From: Saturnia japonica
Lineage: Eukaryota > Arthropoda > Insecta > Lepidoptera > Saturniidae
Reading direction: 5' to 3'
DNA length: 64,000 nucleotides
Assembly: GCA_033032175.1 (NCBI GenBank)
Contig: CM065316.1
Coordinates: 4,744,115 to 4,808,114, forward strand
The notes under the pieces were generated by a model that worked only from the letters and a program-made list of their open reading frames with translations, ran no database searches and was not told the origin of the DNA. A program made the position numbers and the translations under genes. This document shows, one piece after another, positions 1 to 11,860 of the stretch. Within the stretch, counting starts at the first letter, position 1, and every line of letters starts with the position of its first letter.

Positions 1-399
1 TGAAGGAAATTTAACGTAAATTCGGTGTTTGAAAGACTCCTATGTTTTTATTTAACCTTAGCAATCGAATTCTGATGGTCATTCAATTATTTATAATGTA
101 AATTTTATAGATTACTGATTGATGTAAATTTCATCATTAGGTCATTAGAAATTTGGAGCTATTACAAACGATCTAATAGTATATTTTATGAAAATGATTA
201 AACTTAACTTAATTCAATATAACAATGTAGCAAGAACTTGACCGCTGAACGTATTGTAATAGCTGTATATTAATTCTAATTGATTTATAAAATCAGCCAG
301 TATCTTTTTGTTTTGTGACATTTATAACTCTTTCATGGAAATTTGTGAAAATTACTTGCGTTTTGAAATTAAATTGGTGACAGGTAACAGAGAGGTTGA
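1..399. other. AT-rich stretch, nothing recognised
   Basis: Low-complexity AT-rich DNA without a recognisable repeat end, coding signature or RNA gene. Confidence 0.6.
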
Positions 400-960
400 T
401 CAAGCTGAAGTAAATTATAATTGCGACACAGTTGCTACTACCGAGAGGTCAAACGATACATCGCCAGCCGGTGCTGTCATGCAGACCTTCGTAAATAGAA
501 ACAGGATATGTACCGGCTGATCCAGAAACGAGTTACGCATAAGAGAAGAACTATGGCGGTCTTTTAACCATACGAATGGTGTTCGCGGCCCGATCATGCT
601 TACGGCTCTACTACCACGCTATCGCCATTTCTTAGTTCGTTGCCAACGTGCAGGTGAGATTGACTTGGGCGTCTTAAATCTTAAGATTTTTTTCAACACC
701 ACTTACACAAAAAATGACATAAAATTGTTGAATCTGATGTTAAATGACGATGTGGCCGAATATGGTGACACGCTAAACCTTTATTGAGAACTGGTTCTAA
801 TGTGCAGCTACCAGAACACTCAGGCTCATTGTAGGTATTCGAACTTACATTGATCGAAACCATTTCTTTGTTTGTCATACAACTAAGGTGCCAAAGTTGT
901 GTACGGTCCGCGTGATGTTTAACGGTCACCTTAGCCTCTGGACGCATGTAACACCAGAGC
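400..960 (+). repeat. Dispersed repeat (family F1) with adjoining repeat material
   Basis: Positions 430-560 carry the hallmark order of a family seen several times here: a CGACAC/CTACTACCGAGAGG block, a GCTGTCATGCAGACC block, an AACAGGATATG block and a CTGATCCAGAAACG block. Related copies lie near 5990-6435, 21650-21880, 37215-37335, 52670-52835, 59525-59610 and 60905-61005. Positions 640-770 (GTGCAGGT, then CACCACTTACACAAAA, then TGTTAAATGACGATGTGGCC) recur near 20640-20730 and 21145-21175. Short ORFs in this stretch cross repeat boundaries and are not believable genes. The parent element type is not clear; a degraded autonomous element tail is possible. Confidence 0.55.
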
Positions 961-1560
961 TATAACAAGCGTTTTGTCGATCTTGAACCCCTCTTCTTTA
1001 AGGAGCTCTGGAAATCAATTCACTGCACACAATATAAGGTCATTTCGCTGCGATCTTCCTTAGGGTCGAGGTATTTTACCAATTTTACTATCTCCCTTCA
1101 AATACAAGAAATACCGTAAATTCAAATTTCGATAGTTTTGACATGATTTAATAAAGCTGACGTTATAGTCACATCCCTAAACATCTTTAACACTTTAATG
1201 CTCGGTCCACACAATCAGATATTTGTTTTAAATTATGGTAATAAAATGTCTGCGCGAGTCACGCGCGGCTGAGGGAGAGCGCGTGCAGAACAGAGTGACC
1301 GGACGGGATGAACGAATTAGATCTGGATCCTGATACAGGATATTAAGTGCAGCGCTGTATTGTAAATTCGTGGGTTTCATAGAAATAATGCATGCGAGAA
1401 AACACGCTACAATAACTAGAGCAAGTAGTAGCTTGGGTAGTCCATGTAAATCGTTTTGTTTACTTACCTTATTACAAGTTAAATAATTTATTGATTATTA
1501 ACTTACTTTTAAGAATCGCTAGATGAAATTAATTGAATTAAAATTGTTCTTACTAAACAA
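961..1560. other. Unassigned; one short repeat fragment and a GC-richer patch
   Basis: A CGCTGCGATCTTCCTTAGGG motif near 1048-1070 is matched by a similar motif near 49050-49070, so part is repeat. Positions 1250-1330 are richer in GC than the surroundings and contain no convincing open frame. Confidence 0.4.
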
Positions 1561-1564
1561 TATT

Positions 1565-2000
1565 ATCTATATTAATAAGTGTTTATTTCTGTCCGTGCAT
1601 ATTCTTTTCCAAATTTCCCGATAGATTTACCAACTAATAATTTTATATTTTATACAAAGTAAGTTTGTTTCTTTGTTTGCTACTCAAATACGTAAAGACG
1701 GCTAAACGATAGCCTATAACCCGAAGGCTTATAGCTTAAAATGATAACCCGGATTGAGAAATAGGATACTTTTTATCCCGATAAAGGTCCAATTATGAAG
1801 CCCATGCAGAAAATGTCGCAGACAAAGCTGCAAAGAGCACTGATCACGAATATGATTTTTAAATAACTTTATCTGACTATTTGTATGTCCAAATTTAACT
1901 CAAAAATGGCATAACAGATTCTCATAAAATTTCGACACGGGAAGTATATATATGCCATTTCTAAATTGATAGACTATTAGAATTGTCAATAATATGAGTC
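1565..2000 (+). repeat. Helitron-like or MITE-like dispersed repeat
   Basis: It starts with a CTATATTAATAA-type block. Further on it has the phrase AAATTTAACTCAAAAATGGC followed by TTCTCATAAAATTTCG. The same order is found at 53795-54060 and, more degraded, at 34635-34900. Such blocks resemble non-autonomous Helitron-like repeats that I associate with Lepidoptera. No coding capacity. Exact ends cannot be fixed by eye. Confidence 0.5.
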
Positions 2001-4870
2001 AAAATTAAATTAAGGGAAGAAAATAATTACTGCGTAACAAACGTGTGCAGAGCGGCGGGCGTACTACTAGTTCTACCTATATATACTACTACTTATATCT
2101 ATAAGCTTATAGATAACTTTGTACTTGGCAAATGAGTTAGTCAAACCAAACTGAGAACTGGCATTTACTTTTTGAAGATTTCGTCATCAAACTCAAACCT
2201 CCGAAGCTACGTACTGGCACATATAAAACACAATACAGTAGTAATAAGAATAACAAAGAAATATATTTATGAAAAATAAAACTTGCAGTTCGTAATTTTA
2301 AATGTCGACTAAATAATTTTTTAACGTAAAAAAGTGCGACCCTAGTGTCTGGAGGGATCAAAGAAATTTACTCCAACTCCCATTTTAGGTTCAAATTTCA
2401 AGCGATCAAACGGACTGTCATAAGTCAGTGTATAACATTTTTGACCAGACAAAAGGGGTGAGAGATACCTCTATCTGTTCGATTAAAATCGAAAACTATA
2501 TCGGAAATAGGACACAAGCCACGTAACGGCTTCGAACTATAAATCTCTCTCGTTCGCCAACGCCCGCGCCTTCCAGTCCAGATAATGTATTTCTGTTCGA
2601 CCGTTACACTTACTTTGGCAATTTGCGGGAACCTTTGCGCCCCTTAAGATATCTCGTCAGACAATTGTACCGGGTTATTCATTTTGTATATCTATTTATA
2701 TATAGTTACACTGCTGTGATATTATATGATTTTGGTGTGTTATAAATTAAAATTTACGTGCTATGCTTTATTTTATTTTTTAATAATCATTGGGAAAACT
2801 TCGGATTAAGATTTTATTTTCTTGGCTCTATTTATGGTGTGTATTTTCATCGAAGATAATAAAATCTTAAGTTTTGACTCATTATTATTGATCGAAAATA
2901 ATTGTTCAGTTGATTTAACTATTTGTTGATACTGCTTAAAAAAGATCTTATTAGTAGTAATTTGAATGTATTGTAGCAACGATATATCTCCCTTAATTCT
3001 TCATCAAAATTAATGATACAAGCATCATTTTAAGGTTTATGTTCCCCGATATTGACAAAATACTTTAAAATTGACATGTGGGAGACGCAGTTTGTTTAAT
3101 TAAAATGTCAGCTGTTAGATTATTTACATTCTATAATTTTGCGAACAATTAGCACAGGTCAGCTAGTTTCTTCATTATATGACGCATCATAAATTATTTT
3201 ACACACTTCAATTTGATAATTAAGCAAATGATGATTTTTGTACATACATTTTTATATTATTATCGTCTCTATATAAATTCTTAAACAAAGTTATCTTTCG
3301 TCTACGTGATATATCCCATCTCTAGAAAGGGCTAAGGTCTGAGCCCATTTACAAATCACAAACACTGACCACCTCCCTTTCTCCACACACCCTCACACCC
3401 TCACAGTCGTATACGACCCTTTCGTTCACCTTAGTTTTGAGTTAGAATTTGAAATATGGTCGGATTTAGACACCCTTTAATTGTATTGTAAAGAATAGAT
3501 TTATTATGGACTCATTCTATTATCTATAGATTCTGATAGACATCATTATAATATTATTACTTTTTGACATTTCTAACCATAGATACACTATTTGCCATTG
3601 ATTTTTATTTATTGTCGATGTATCTAGAGTTAGGGCTAACTTTATATTTTATCGTAAGACTTTTTGTCTAATATTAACTTTTCGATATGATTTCTACTCC
3701 ATTGGTTTAATTTTGTTACTCGGCTATTGTGTTAAGGTCATTATTAAAGAATGCGGTGATGACCTTCAAAGGTAAGTGCACTGATTAATGTTTTGACTTT
3801 TTAAATATAATTGTATCATAGTGTACAGGCTACTGACCATCCATTTATATAAATTAATATTATTATCGCGCAGAATACACTTCTAGGTAAGCAGATACGA
3901 TATGGAAGTACATCCTTACTGAATCTGCATTTGATTCCCAAAGCAACAAATAAGGAAATTAAAATGACAGTTTCACATTTTTTAGAAGAACCTAAGGTTT
4001 CTTCAAAATATGTGTTTAAAAAAAGTATTGTAACGAATACATAAGTACATATTACAGGCTGTTCAAAATATGATAATCGTGGAATTTAGTCGGCTGTTGT
4101 ACGACCAGATTTCTACGCACTCTTGTATATATTATATAGTTATGAGTGGTAGATGGGTCGAGTCCCACCGATTTGTAAATTTTTGAACATTTAAAAAAAG
4201 GATTTTTTTTTATTCTATAAAGATTTTTTTTTTTAAAGTTACTATTCAAAAAATTGTAAGTCAGCTGAATTCAAACAATCGACTACTCGTACTGTACATA
4301 CAACAGTAAGTATAAGTCTTGTCTTCAAATAATATATAACGAAAGGAACATCATTACTACTGGATGTTTCACGACATCTCTTAAGGTTTTTATTTATGCT
4401 CGATTAGCAGAGTTGCCTGTGTCTAATAGCTTGTATTTAAGCTAAAAATCTTTCATCAAGCTGCATTATCTATATAAGTTTATCTTCCACCTCAATCTAC
4501 ATATTTTTTCAATAACAAGGCCTGGTGGTACTTATGGCGACCATCCAAAAATCTCGTTACAATAGGGGTTAGGTTGGGACCGAGGAGGTCTAGAGTGGTG
4601 AACGCGTACCGAGAGATGCAGCGCAGGTAATGCGGACCGTCGAACTGGTGAAGTCACTAAATTCGAGCAGCGTAGGAGCAGTAATTGTGGTAGTTGTTAG
4701 GAAACCTATGTACATCGTTGAACGTCATTTGGCTGGAATAATGACGATGGAATAAATCAGTCTCTTCGAAAGTTTTATTTCAACCATACCTTTATCAAAT
4801 AGCTTCAATTTAACTGAAAATGAATCAGAAAAGAAAATGTAGGTTAACTTATCTGGCCCTTCCTAAGTGA
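2001..4870. other. Long AT-rich stretch without recognised genes
   Basis: No coding, RNA or terminal-repeat signature was recognised. Small patches of more balanced composition occur at 2510-2670, 3340-3430 and 4520-4720. A GGTCGAGTCCC motif at about 4156 resembles an RNA polymerase III B box but has no matching A box, so it is at most a SINE scrap. Confidence 0.5.
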
Positions 4871-4874
4871 TCAC

Positions 4875-5085
4875 ATTTGAATAACTATCGCAAGTTAATT
4901 CTTCGGATAAAGACGGCCATGTCGGCTGCGGCCGCTTCCGCCGGATGTCCAACTTGGACGGATATTCAAACTCGACCGGAACTAGATGGAATAGCGACAT
5001 ACATTTCGAATTTCGAATCGCTATTGTCCGTCTTGGGATTTGGAGAGCGATGCTTAATTATATTATGCTTGATTGTATTCTAGTT
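4875..5085. other. Balanced-composition patch, possible non-coding conserved element
   Basis: A 200-bp island of near-even base composition in AT-rich DNA. It includes GGCTGCGGCCGCTTCCGCCGG and TTTCGAATTTCGAATCGC. I see no second copy in the window, unlike most of the surrounding DNA. A 68-codon open frame exists but has no family resemblance and a weak coding look. Inference only: unique host DNA, perhaps regulatory. Confidence 0.3.
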
Positions 5086-5149
5086 ATAGATAAGTAAAAT
5101 AAGTACGTAAGTGAACACATAATGGTATTGATGGTGTTTAGTGAATATT

Positions 5150-5290
5150 TCACAATTAAATCGAGAGGTCGCGGGTTCGACTCCCGTCCATGATTGATTT
5201 TTATGGTGATGAGCATGACTGTCAGTTGTGTATCTGGGTGTTTAAATATCTAATATCTAAGCGAACGAGCTGTGCTCGGTGTCTTATAAA
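5150..5290 (+). repeat. tRNA-like SINE fragment (B box only)
   Basis: GGGTTCGACTCCCG at about 5172-5186 is a good RNA polymerase III B box inside what reads like a tRNA T-arm (GGTCGCGGGTTCGACTCCCG). No clear A box or cloverleaf lies upstream, so it is not a tRNA gene. It is most likely the 5'-truncated head of a tRNA-derived SINE different from the four SINE copies elsewhere in the window. Confidence 0.4.
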
Positions 5291-5294
5291 CGAA

Positions 5295-5425
5295 AAAAGA
5301 AAAAATCTATCTAGGTAAACTTGAAATGTAAAACATTATCTAAATTCAAAGTTTTATCTAAATCGTTGGAGGCGTTTCCGAGAACCCAATTACACATATA
5401 TATATAATTGCTCACTTAATATAAT
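5295..5425 (+). repeat. Dispersed repeat, copy 1 of 2
   Basis: CTATCTAGGTAAAC, then ATCGTTGGAG, then a TCCGAGAA..CCAATTACA block. The same blocks come in the same order at 52985-53125. Phrases of this kind sit in the 3' parts of many lepidopteran dispersed repeats. Confidence 0.55.
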
Positions 5426-5984
5426 AATAAGATAAGATATATGTATGCATATCAGCTTTTTAGTTACCATGATACAAGCTTTACTGAATCTTGAATTAAA
5501 TGGCCGTGTGTGAAATTGTGTCCCCATATTTATTTAATACCCCTTCCGTGATTCAAGTGTAAACTGTTATTATAAAGAGAAACAAACATAAAACATTATT
5601 TGTATAAACTTTCAAAATGTGACAAATTTCGATCAACCCTTTTATTCAAGAAAGGGGTTGTGGCAGCAAGCCAGTTTTCTGAATGGAGAGAGGTGGCAAC
5701 ACCGGACGGACGAGGTGTCAAAAAGAAAAGAAAAAATATAACCTCTTCTACAAGTCATTTCCCGTCAAGCGTTGTATCTGATGATTGATATGCATTTATG
5801 TTTTTCATGTGTTCTCAATTGTGAATAAAGTACTCTTCTACAGGGTAATCAGTTAAAATAACCTTTACGTGTGCATTCCAACCGATATATTGACCCGACA
5901 ACTCCCTTGGCCTCTTATAACAACTGATGTACAACATAACATCACTGTCTATAGTGGACTATAAAATAATGTATGTCTCTTTTT
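5426..5984. other. Nothing recognised
   Basis: AT-rich background. A 62-codon open frame at 5600-5788 has a lysine-rich end but no recognisable domain and no splice context that I trust. Confidence 0.45.
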
Positions 5985-6440
5985 TATAGTAGCAAGGGAA
6001 ATAAACGGTACTGTCTCTGATAGTAAGCATAGTACAAGCCTAACACAACGGTGACCACCGAGGGATCGTAATCCATCGACGGCCGACGCTGTCATGCCGA
6101 CCTGCAATAATTTAACTGGATATGCGCAGGCTGATTCAGAAACGCGACACGCAGAAGCGAGTCACTATGACGGACTTTAACGCTTATGGATGTGCAAATC
6201 TTTTTTTTGCAATTGCAACGTTGATTGTATTTTATTTTTTAGAGCTGCAATATCACGACCGGGGTTTTTGTGCCTGAAGATAAGGTGCTGGCGTACAAGC
6301 ATCTCGGCAGCTGGATATAAACCGGCCGATCCCGAAATGCAACAAACCGAAAATTCACTGTGACGGACTTATGGCGATCGTGACGCATGTACACCGACTG
6401 ACCCCGGAATGCGACACACCATAACGTGTAACTACGGCGG
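5985..6440 (+). repeat. Dispersed repeat family F1, the longest copy
   Basis: Ordered blocks GTGACCACCGAGGGATCG, CGACGCTGTCATGCCGACC, ACTGGATATGC, GGCTGATTCAGAAACGCGAC and ACTATGACGGAC are all present. A second partial set (GGATATAAACCGGCCGATCC, GCAACAAACC, GACGGACTTATGG, then CCGACTGACCCCGG) follows from about 6310. The two sets suggest an internal duplication or two adjacent copies. No open frame of note. Confidence 0.6.
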
Positions 6441-7464
6441 GAGTTAAGATCGAGTTGATCGATACCAATTATAAATATATATTAAAAAAATCGTAAGTCA
6501 ATGCAAATGAATTAAACTCAACAGTAGAGTTAAAAGATTTCATATTCATAATAGTAGTTACAATTCAAAATATTGGTCACACCGCAATAACTCATTTGTA
6601 ATTCGCCAAGAAATTCATACGTCAAGACGGTTTCTTACCCGCCGAACAGGGGTCAAGATATGGTCGAATTAATATTCATACGACGGACCCAGGTGGACGT
6701 CACAATCTGAGGAGGGTGGACTTTGAATTGGTCACTGGTTTAAGATGATTACGCAGACGGTTTATATGATTTTATTTAATTAATACCTTTATGTATATTG
6801 TCTCGGTGAGACCATAATTTGTAGTTTATGTATGTACATATTATATATAAACAGAAAATGTTAATTTCGTATAAGTAAAGAAAATTGTAGTCGAAACAAT
6901 TTTAAAGTTTATTAAAGTTCTGAGTATAGACTGCGTCTTCTGGTCTTATTTAGATATCTTAAATTTGGGCGCTATGGGCAAAAAAAGATTTTTTAAAATA
7001 AATAAGTCTATTTATATTTTGTACATCTAATTTATAATATAATATTTTAAGTTACACAGGGGTAATTACATTTTAAAACGAATATGTGAAGAAATAATAA
7101 TAAAAAATAAAGTAAAAAACTAAAAATTAATTGATTAATTACAATAATAATGTAAAGCTAATATAATGCTCACCTATTGACACACTATATAAATACCCCA
7201 ATTAAATGTAAAAAAAATCATTGTCGGAGTTTAACATGTAATATTAAGCTTAAAGTTTTAAGCTTCTATGCAAAGTTAAAATTATTCTTAGAGAAATAAA
7301 TACTTTAAACCATACATACATATATGATATAATTGGATACTTCATTAAATCAATTGGCTTGAGTGAATAGTATTTCACTAGAAAGTAAAAAAATATAATA
7401 ATAATAATTAAAAAGTCACTTAAACAGAGATTTTGACTATCTACGGGTTTTTTTTAATATTCTT
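6441..7464. other. AT-rich stretch without recognised genes
   Basis: Very AT-rich with many short A/T runs. No repeat ends, coding or RNA signature recognised. Confidence 0.55.
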
Positions 7465-7600
7465 TGCCAGGGCGGTCGCCCAAGAACGTGGCCGGGGTGG
7501 GCAGCAATACGGGCCCTTGTCTTATCTGTGCCCACGCCCGAGGAGTCGGCCTGATGGATTAACTTCATTGTTCCACCGGTGTTGGGTGACGACGAATTTA
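7465..7600 (+). other. GC-rich island with potential stem-loops
   Basis: Sharp rise in GC. It contains the self-complementary GGGCGGTCGCCC near 7471-7482, and then GTGGGCA (about 7497) facing TGCCCAC (about 7530), which could pair as a stem. The origin is not clear: a structured 3' end or leader of a mobile element is one reading. I see no second copy in the window. Confidence 0.35.
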
Positions 7601-7974
7601 TAATTGTGCGCAGTTGTGTTGCTATCTCTCATTGTCATTATACACGTACTAAAAAGTTACAAAGTTAAAATCAGAGTAAAACAGAAATGAATTTTTTATC
7701 GAAATGTATTACATAATTTTAAATTTAATATGTGAAATTACATTCATAATATAAAAATATCACTTTGAAACCATTTAAAAATAGTTTATTCAAACTTACG
7801 AGTGTATGTTTTATGTAGATTAGTCAAATCTGATTAATTATTTGCTAAAATATAGGGTTAAACTATATGGTCTATCTTCAAACATTTTAATATAAAGTTC
7901 CTGTTAGGAGCTTTTTTCATCTACATAAGTATCAGATAACACTGGTTAAGCTATTACTGTTCCGGGATAAAAAG
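7601..7974. other. Nothing recognised
   Basis: AT-rich background with no clear feature. Confidence 0.5.
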
Positions 7975-8097
7975 TACTCTATGTGTTATTCCACGTCATA
8001 GACTATCTGTATGACAAAATTCATCTAAATCCATTCAGCCGTGATTGAAAAACAAACATACACACTTTCACATTTATTACATTAGTAGAAAGTAGTA
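7975..8097 (+). repeat. Dispersed repeat tail
   Basis: AAATCCATTCAGCCGTGATTG, then AACAAACATACACACTTTCAC and an ATTAGTAG end. This is the usual order in an abundant lepidopteran repeat type; a related but shorter copy lies at 14545-14655. Confidence 0.5.
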
Positions 8098-8640
8098 TAC
8101 ACAGACTGATCTCGCAACACGACAAACCACCTCGCTATATTACTGGACTGGTTCGCGTTGCTATCAGCAGGACCGTTGTGATTCTTGAGCACAAATCAGC
8201 ACTCTATTCGAATTCTTTTACGATATCTGCCATAAAACTGTGGAATGAGTTACTGCGTCATCTTCAAGATGCTAAAATAATCACCATCTTCAAAACACAA
8301 CTACACCCATATTTATTTAATAAACAAGAGTGATCAAAATTTTTACAATTTACATTTACAGCTGGTCTATATATCTTTATTTGTGCATTTATATAAGTAA
8401 GTATATAATATGTTCCTGTAGGTATTTATATTTATTTCTACTTTTTTTTAAATTTATTTAGTTTTATAATATTTTTTTACTTATATTTATATTTTGGCAT
8501 ATTTTAAATTTCATTTCCTATTGCACTACCGACAAAAATTGTTTTATTCCACATACCGCTGATTAGCTGGAAGATAATGCTTTATAGCATTATGCTCGTC
8601 AGAGTATAAACAAAAAATGCAATAAAGTATTGATTCATTG
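8098..8640 (+). pseudogene. LINE ORF2 C-terminus and 3' UTR remnant
   Basis: Positions 8175-8333 translate without a stop to a typical C-terminal end of a LINE reverse transcriptase ORF. The signature is SFTISAIKLWNEL followed by IITIFKTQLHPYLF and then a stop at 8331. The AxKLWNxLP...FKxxL pattern is known from several LINE clades (CR1/Jockey-like), so the clade is not assigned. The 3' UTR follows, with a CTGGAAGATAATGC motif and a final AATAAAG block near 8620. Similar CTGGAAGA 3' motifs occur in the LINE ends at 10.65 and 15.6 kb. The RT and endonuclease parts are missing: a 5'-truncated insertion. F1-like words at 8105-8140 may belong to a neighbouring repeat. Confidence 0.7.
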
Positions 8641-9459
8641 AATCAATGATAATATACATTAAATATACATTTTTTTTAATTGTTTAAAAATATTTAACTG
8701 TGTATAGATAAACAAGTTAGAATCATGTTTATTTAAACAACGGTAAATTATTTTACACAATAAAAAAGAAGGTACTAAAATGAATTTACATTATTACCGG
8801 TTATGGCTAAATTCATTGTGTAGATTTTACAGGAGATAAAATTTTTGCAATTATTTTACTTTTGTTACGTCAAAAAGGTTTTACTTCTTACGTGTGCACA
8901 AATATACACACAATTTTATAACTTTTAGATCTGTAACATAACTACTTACTAGAAAAAAAATCTATGCAGTACTGTGAACCGAACTTGCGACCCCTCTGCT
9001 AAACGGTATGTTTCTCACTAATCAGTAATCTAGTGTATACTTATTTTATCCCAAAATTATTTTTTTCTGATATTAAAAGAATTGGATTTTTATTACAGAC
9101 ACTGTGACTCTAAAAACCTAAGATCCAAGTCGGTTTCTAAACCGATTTATGTATTAATTCGTTCTCCATGAGCCGCTTCGGTTGGCTCAGGCCGAAGCTT
9201 TCGTACTCATTTGAAAATCCTCTTTATTAACATTTTTCCATTTTCCCGAAGTGAATAATGTCGTTTACTCCGAAATAAACCTATACAGGCTGCATTTACA
9301 CTGTTATTTTAAGTATATATATTTTGTGTGGTTTTATATAACCTTTGTAGAGACCGACACTCAAACTGCAGCTGACAAAACACACCTCATTATAAGTGCT
9401 TAAAAATAAATTTTCTACTTTAGTGGTAGCTAAGTAGGCAGGCACAAGACAATGCCCTA
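8641..9459. other. Nothing recognised
   Basis: AT-rich, with weak repeat scraps only (for example GCGACCCCTCTGCTAAAC near 8988). Confidence 0.5.
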
Positions 9460-9565
9460 CATTTAATAATATAGTTTCATCATGATGTTTTCCCTCACAG
9501 AAACCTCTTTGACTCATTGTAGTATTCAAACCCATGTCGATCGATAGAGTGTACGAACTCACCAT
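9460..9565 (+). repeat. Short dispersed repeat (GATGTTxTCC type)
   Basis: TTCATCATGATGTTTTCCCTCAC followed by CTCATTGTAG.ATTCAAAC. Related runs occur near 21305-21345, 47335-47395 and 48540-48595, and in weaker form near 810-860 and 61850-61910. Non-coding. Confidence 0.5.
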
Positions 9566-10004
9566 CACAGAGCGATTATCGCTTCATGTGTATTTTAGTT
9601 GAATTCGTTTTGTTTTGCAAATTAATAACATAACAGCTAATATTGCAAAAGTCAGTGTCTATTGCCAATTTTTTTTTGTAGTAGCATAACAAAGTGCTGA
9701 TTGTGTACCTGAATATATATTCAGTAAAATCATATAAATGACCTGATATTAAAGGAAGAAGGGAACACGCTGGCCTTGAGATAGTTCAATAACTTTATGG
9801 TACAGCATAGATATAATAATATAAGTGAGGTCTTTTTATTCATCCAGAGAGGGAGGTCAACATAAAGCTATGGTTGCGGAGGTCAGCAAGAGTGGTTTTG
9901 CTATGGAAGGGAGAAGATTAGAGCCAGTGTAAACTGTACTTCAGAACAATCGCTAGATTTTACTAAAAGTTTCTTGCTAAGTCTTTCGCAGTTCAGTTTG
10001 CACG
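9566..10004. other. Nothing recognised
   Basis: AT-rich background; ORFs here are short and without family resemblance. Confidence 0.45.
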
Positions 10005-10410
10005 GTTTCTTCTTCTTCTTGTTCTTCTTGTTTTGGCGCCGCAAAAAGCTCTTGCCAGTGTCAATGATTGTAAAATTTTCCATTAAACAAAATGGGATTT
10101 TCAATATCAATGTTTTTAAGCATTCGTAAAATTTTCTAGCGCCAATGTTTTGAAGTCTTCAGTCTTTCATACAACGTGGCGTCTAACAAGATGGTGTCTC
10201 TCTTATTAGAATGATCCAGAGAGTTTTTGTGAGATATCAAAACACATGCATTTTGCTTAAAAATTTATTATCCATTTCACATAAGCACAACAACCAAACT
10301 ATATCACAAATGCCACCAATATTACATAATACAGCGTCAAAAACCCTAAGTTAATGAATGAAAAATAAAAACCACAACATTCCATTTTAAGATCCCGCCA
10401 AAAACTCCGC
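10005..10410 (+). repeat. Dispersed repeat M2, copy 1 of 3
   Basis: It starts with a CTTCTTCTTCTT run. Ordered blocks follow: TCTAACAAGATGGTG, then CCAAACTATATCAC, then GCCACCAATATTACATAATA, then TTTTAAGATCCCGCCAAAAA at the right end. The same order is found at 50518-50860 (+) and, on the minus strand, at 58030-58705. Length about 350-400 bp, non-coding. It is a non-autonomous element of unassigned class; I could not find convincing terminal inverted repeats. Confidence 0.65.
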
Positions 10411-10750
10411 TGCACGGCTTTGGAATGCTTTACGTTACCCGTCTCTGTGAGACGTACATAAATAATCATTGAGCGTATTTGAAAAATCAGTTAAGGAATA
10501 TTATTTGTCTCTTTAATATTATATTATATGTAAGTATTTATATTATATTTTGTTTGTCTTATATTTATAAATATTAATCATGTAGTCTATATTTCATACT
10601 ACCCTTGATTATCTCTCTGAAACATAACAACCAACGGCTACCTGGAAGAAATTGTTGCTAGCAATAAGGTGATTCGTTTCTATTAATCACATAATTATAA
10701 TGTTCGTTTGGATCTTTAATTAACGGTTTACAATAAATTTTAATAAATAA
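10405..10750 (+). pseudogene. LINE ORF2 C-terminus and 3' UTR remnant
   Basis: From about 10409 one frame reads AARLWNALRYPSL, stop, and then after a second stop SVFEKSVKEYYL. This is the ARLWNxLP...FxKxVKEY end seen in LINE ORF2 proteins, broken by two stop codons. The 3' UTR has CTGGAAGAAATTG near 10643 and a run of AATAAA units at 10730-10755. It abuts the right end of the M2 repeat, so one may have inserted next to or into the other. Confidence 0.6.
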
Positions 10751-10819
10751 ATAAAATATTAGATACCTACTTAATTACGAAATCTCCGACCTTTTGGTGA
10801 AGACGTATTCAAATTATAA

Positions 10820-10983
10820 TTTCAGAGCCACGCACGTACAAACAAATCCAATAGTTTCAATATTTGTCCTAAGAAACTGACCGCCTACCTGAAGGATTCA
10901 TCCGTGAAAGGGTTCGGACCCTTATCAAAGCAAACTAAATTAACTGCTCGAAACATCTTGACCAAGTTATTGTTCGGCTAGAG
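10820..10983 (+). other. Open stretch behind a splice-acceptor-like site
   Basis: ATAATTTCAG at about 10817-10826 is a plausible 3' splice site. Directly after it a frame stays open for about 50 codons to a TAG at 10979-10981. The translation is lysine- and serine-rich and matches no family I know. Fifty open codons can occur by chance here. Treat as a weak candidate for a terminal exon or a conserved non-coding patch. Confidence 0.2.
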
Positions 10984-11860
10984 TCGGCTCCTCTCGGCTG
11001 TTTCAAATTCGAAAAACAAACGTTCAGACAATGGACGTGTACAATTATCGAAGAGCGCAAATTAGATTATTATTGGGATCATTTGAAAATGTATTGCATT
11101 CTTAGGAGAAAATATTTATAAACCAAATTTTTATATCCGTGGAAAATAGGAATTTCGTCCTGTAATTCGGAAATGTTCGATGGATATCACAGAAAGTCCA
11201 CGTTGAACTCACGTCTTAGTGCATAAATGTTACTTTTACGCAGCAATCATAAAACTTCAAATTAATTATTATTATGTGATCAATTTCAGAGTAAAAATTA
11301 TATATAATTATTGTAAAGAGAGCTAGATACAAAATAAATTACAGTGAAAATGAATTCACATTAAGCAAGGGATATGATTGCAGTAGAGCGTTTACTGTGC
11401 GATCTGTGACGAAGCGTCACCAATGTATTCTGACATTTGTACTCAAAAGTCAGCCCCGTTTCTGATACCACATAATTTAATAATTACAAGCACACTAAAA
11501 AGTAAAAAAATCGATAATTTTGATATCTTAATACTATTATTTTTATCAAATCTCATATTAAAAATTTGAATCTACTTCATTAACTATTTCAACTGTATTA
11601 TTGTAATAACATAATAAAGCTGAGTGACACAGAAAAAGCAATCTTATATCATAATTATATAAAAAGGAAATACCTTGACTGACTCATCATCCTACAGCTC
11701 AAAGTACTAAGGATAGAAATTTTAAATTTGTAGAACATGTAGACATTATATTGTAGGCGTCGTTTAGTAAGGGATTACTCAAATTAAATCTCTAAGCGAT
11801 TGAAAAGATATGGCAAAGTTACTATGAAAAACTTGATATTAATATCTACTCATCCACACA
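10984..11860. other. Nothing recognised
   Basis: AT-rich background with no feature I can support. Confidence 0.5.

Noticed and set aside
5165..5195. tRNA gene
   Set aside because: Good B box but no A box, acceptor stem or anticodon arm.
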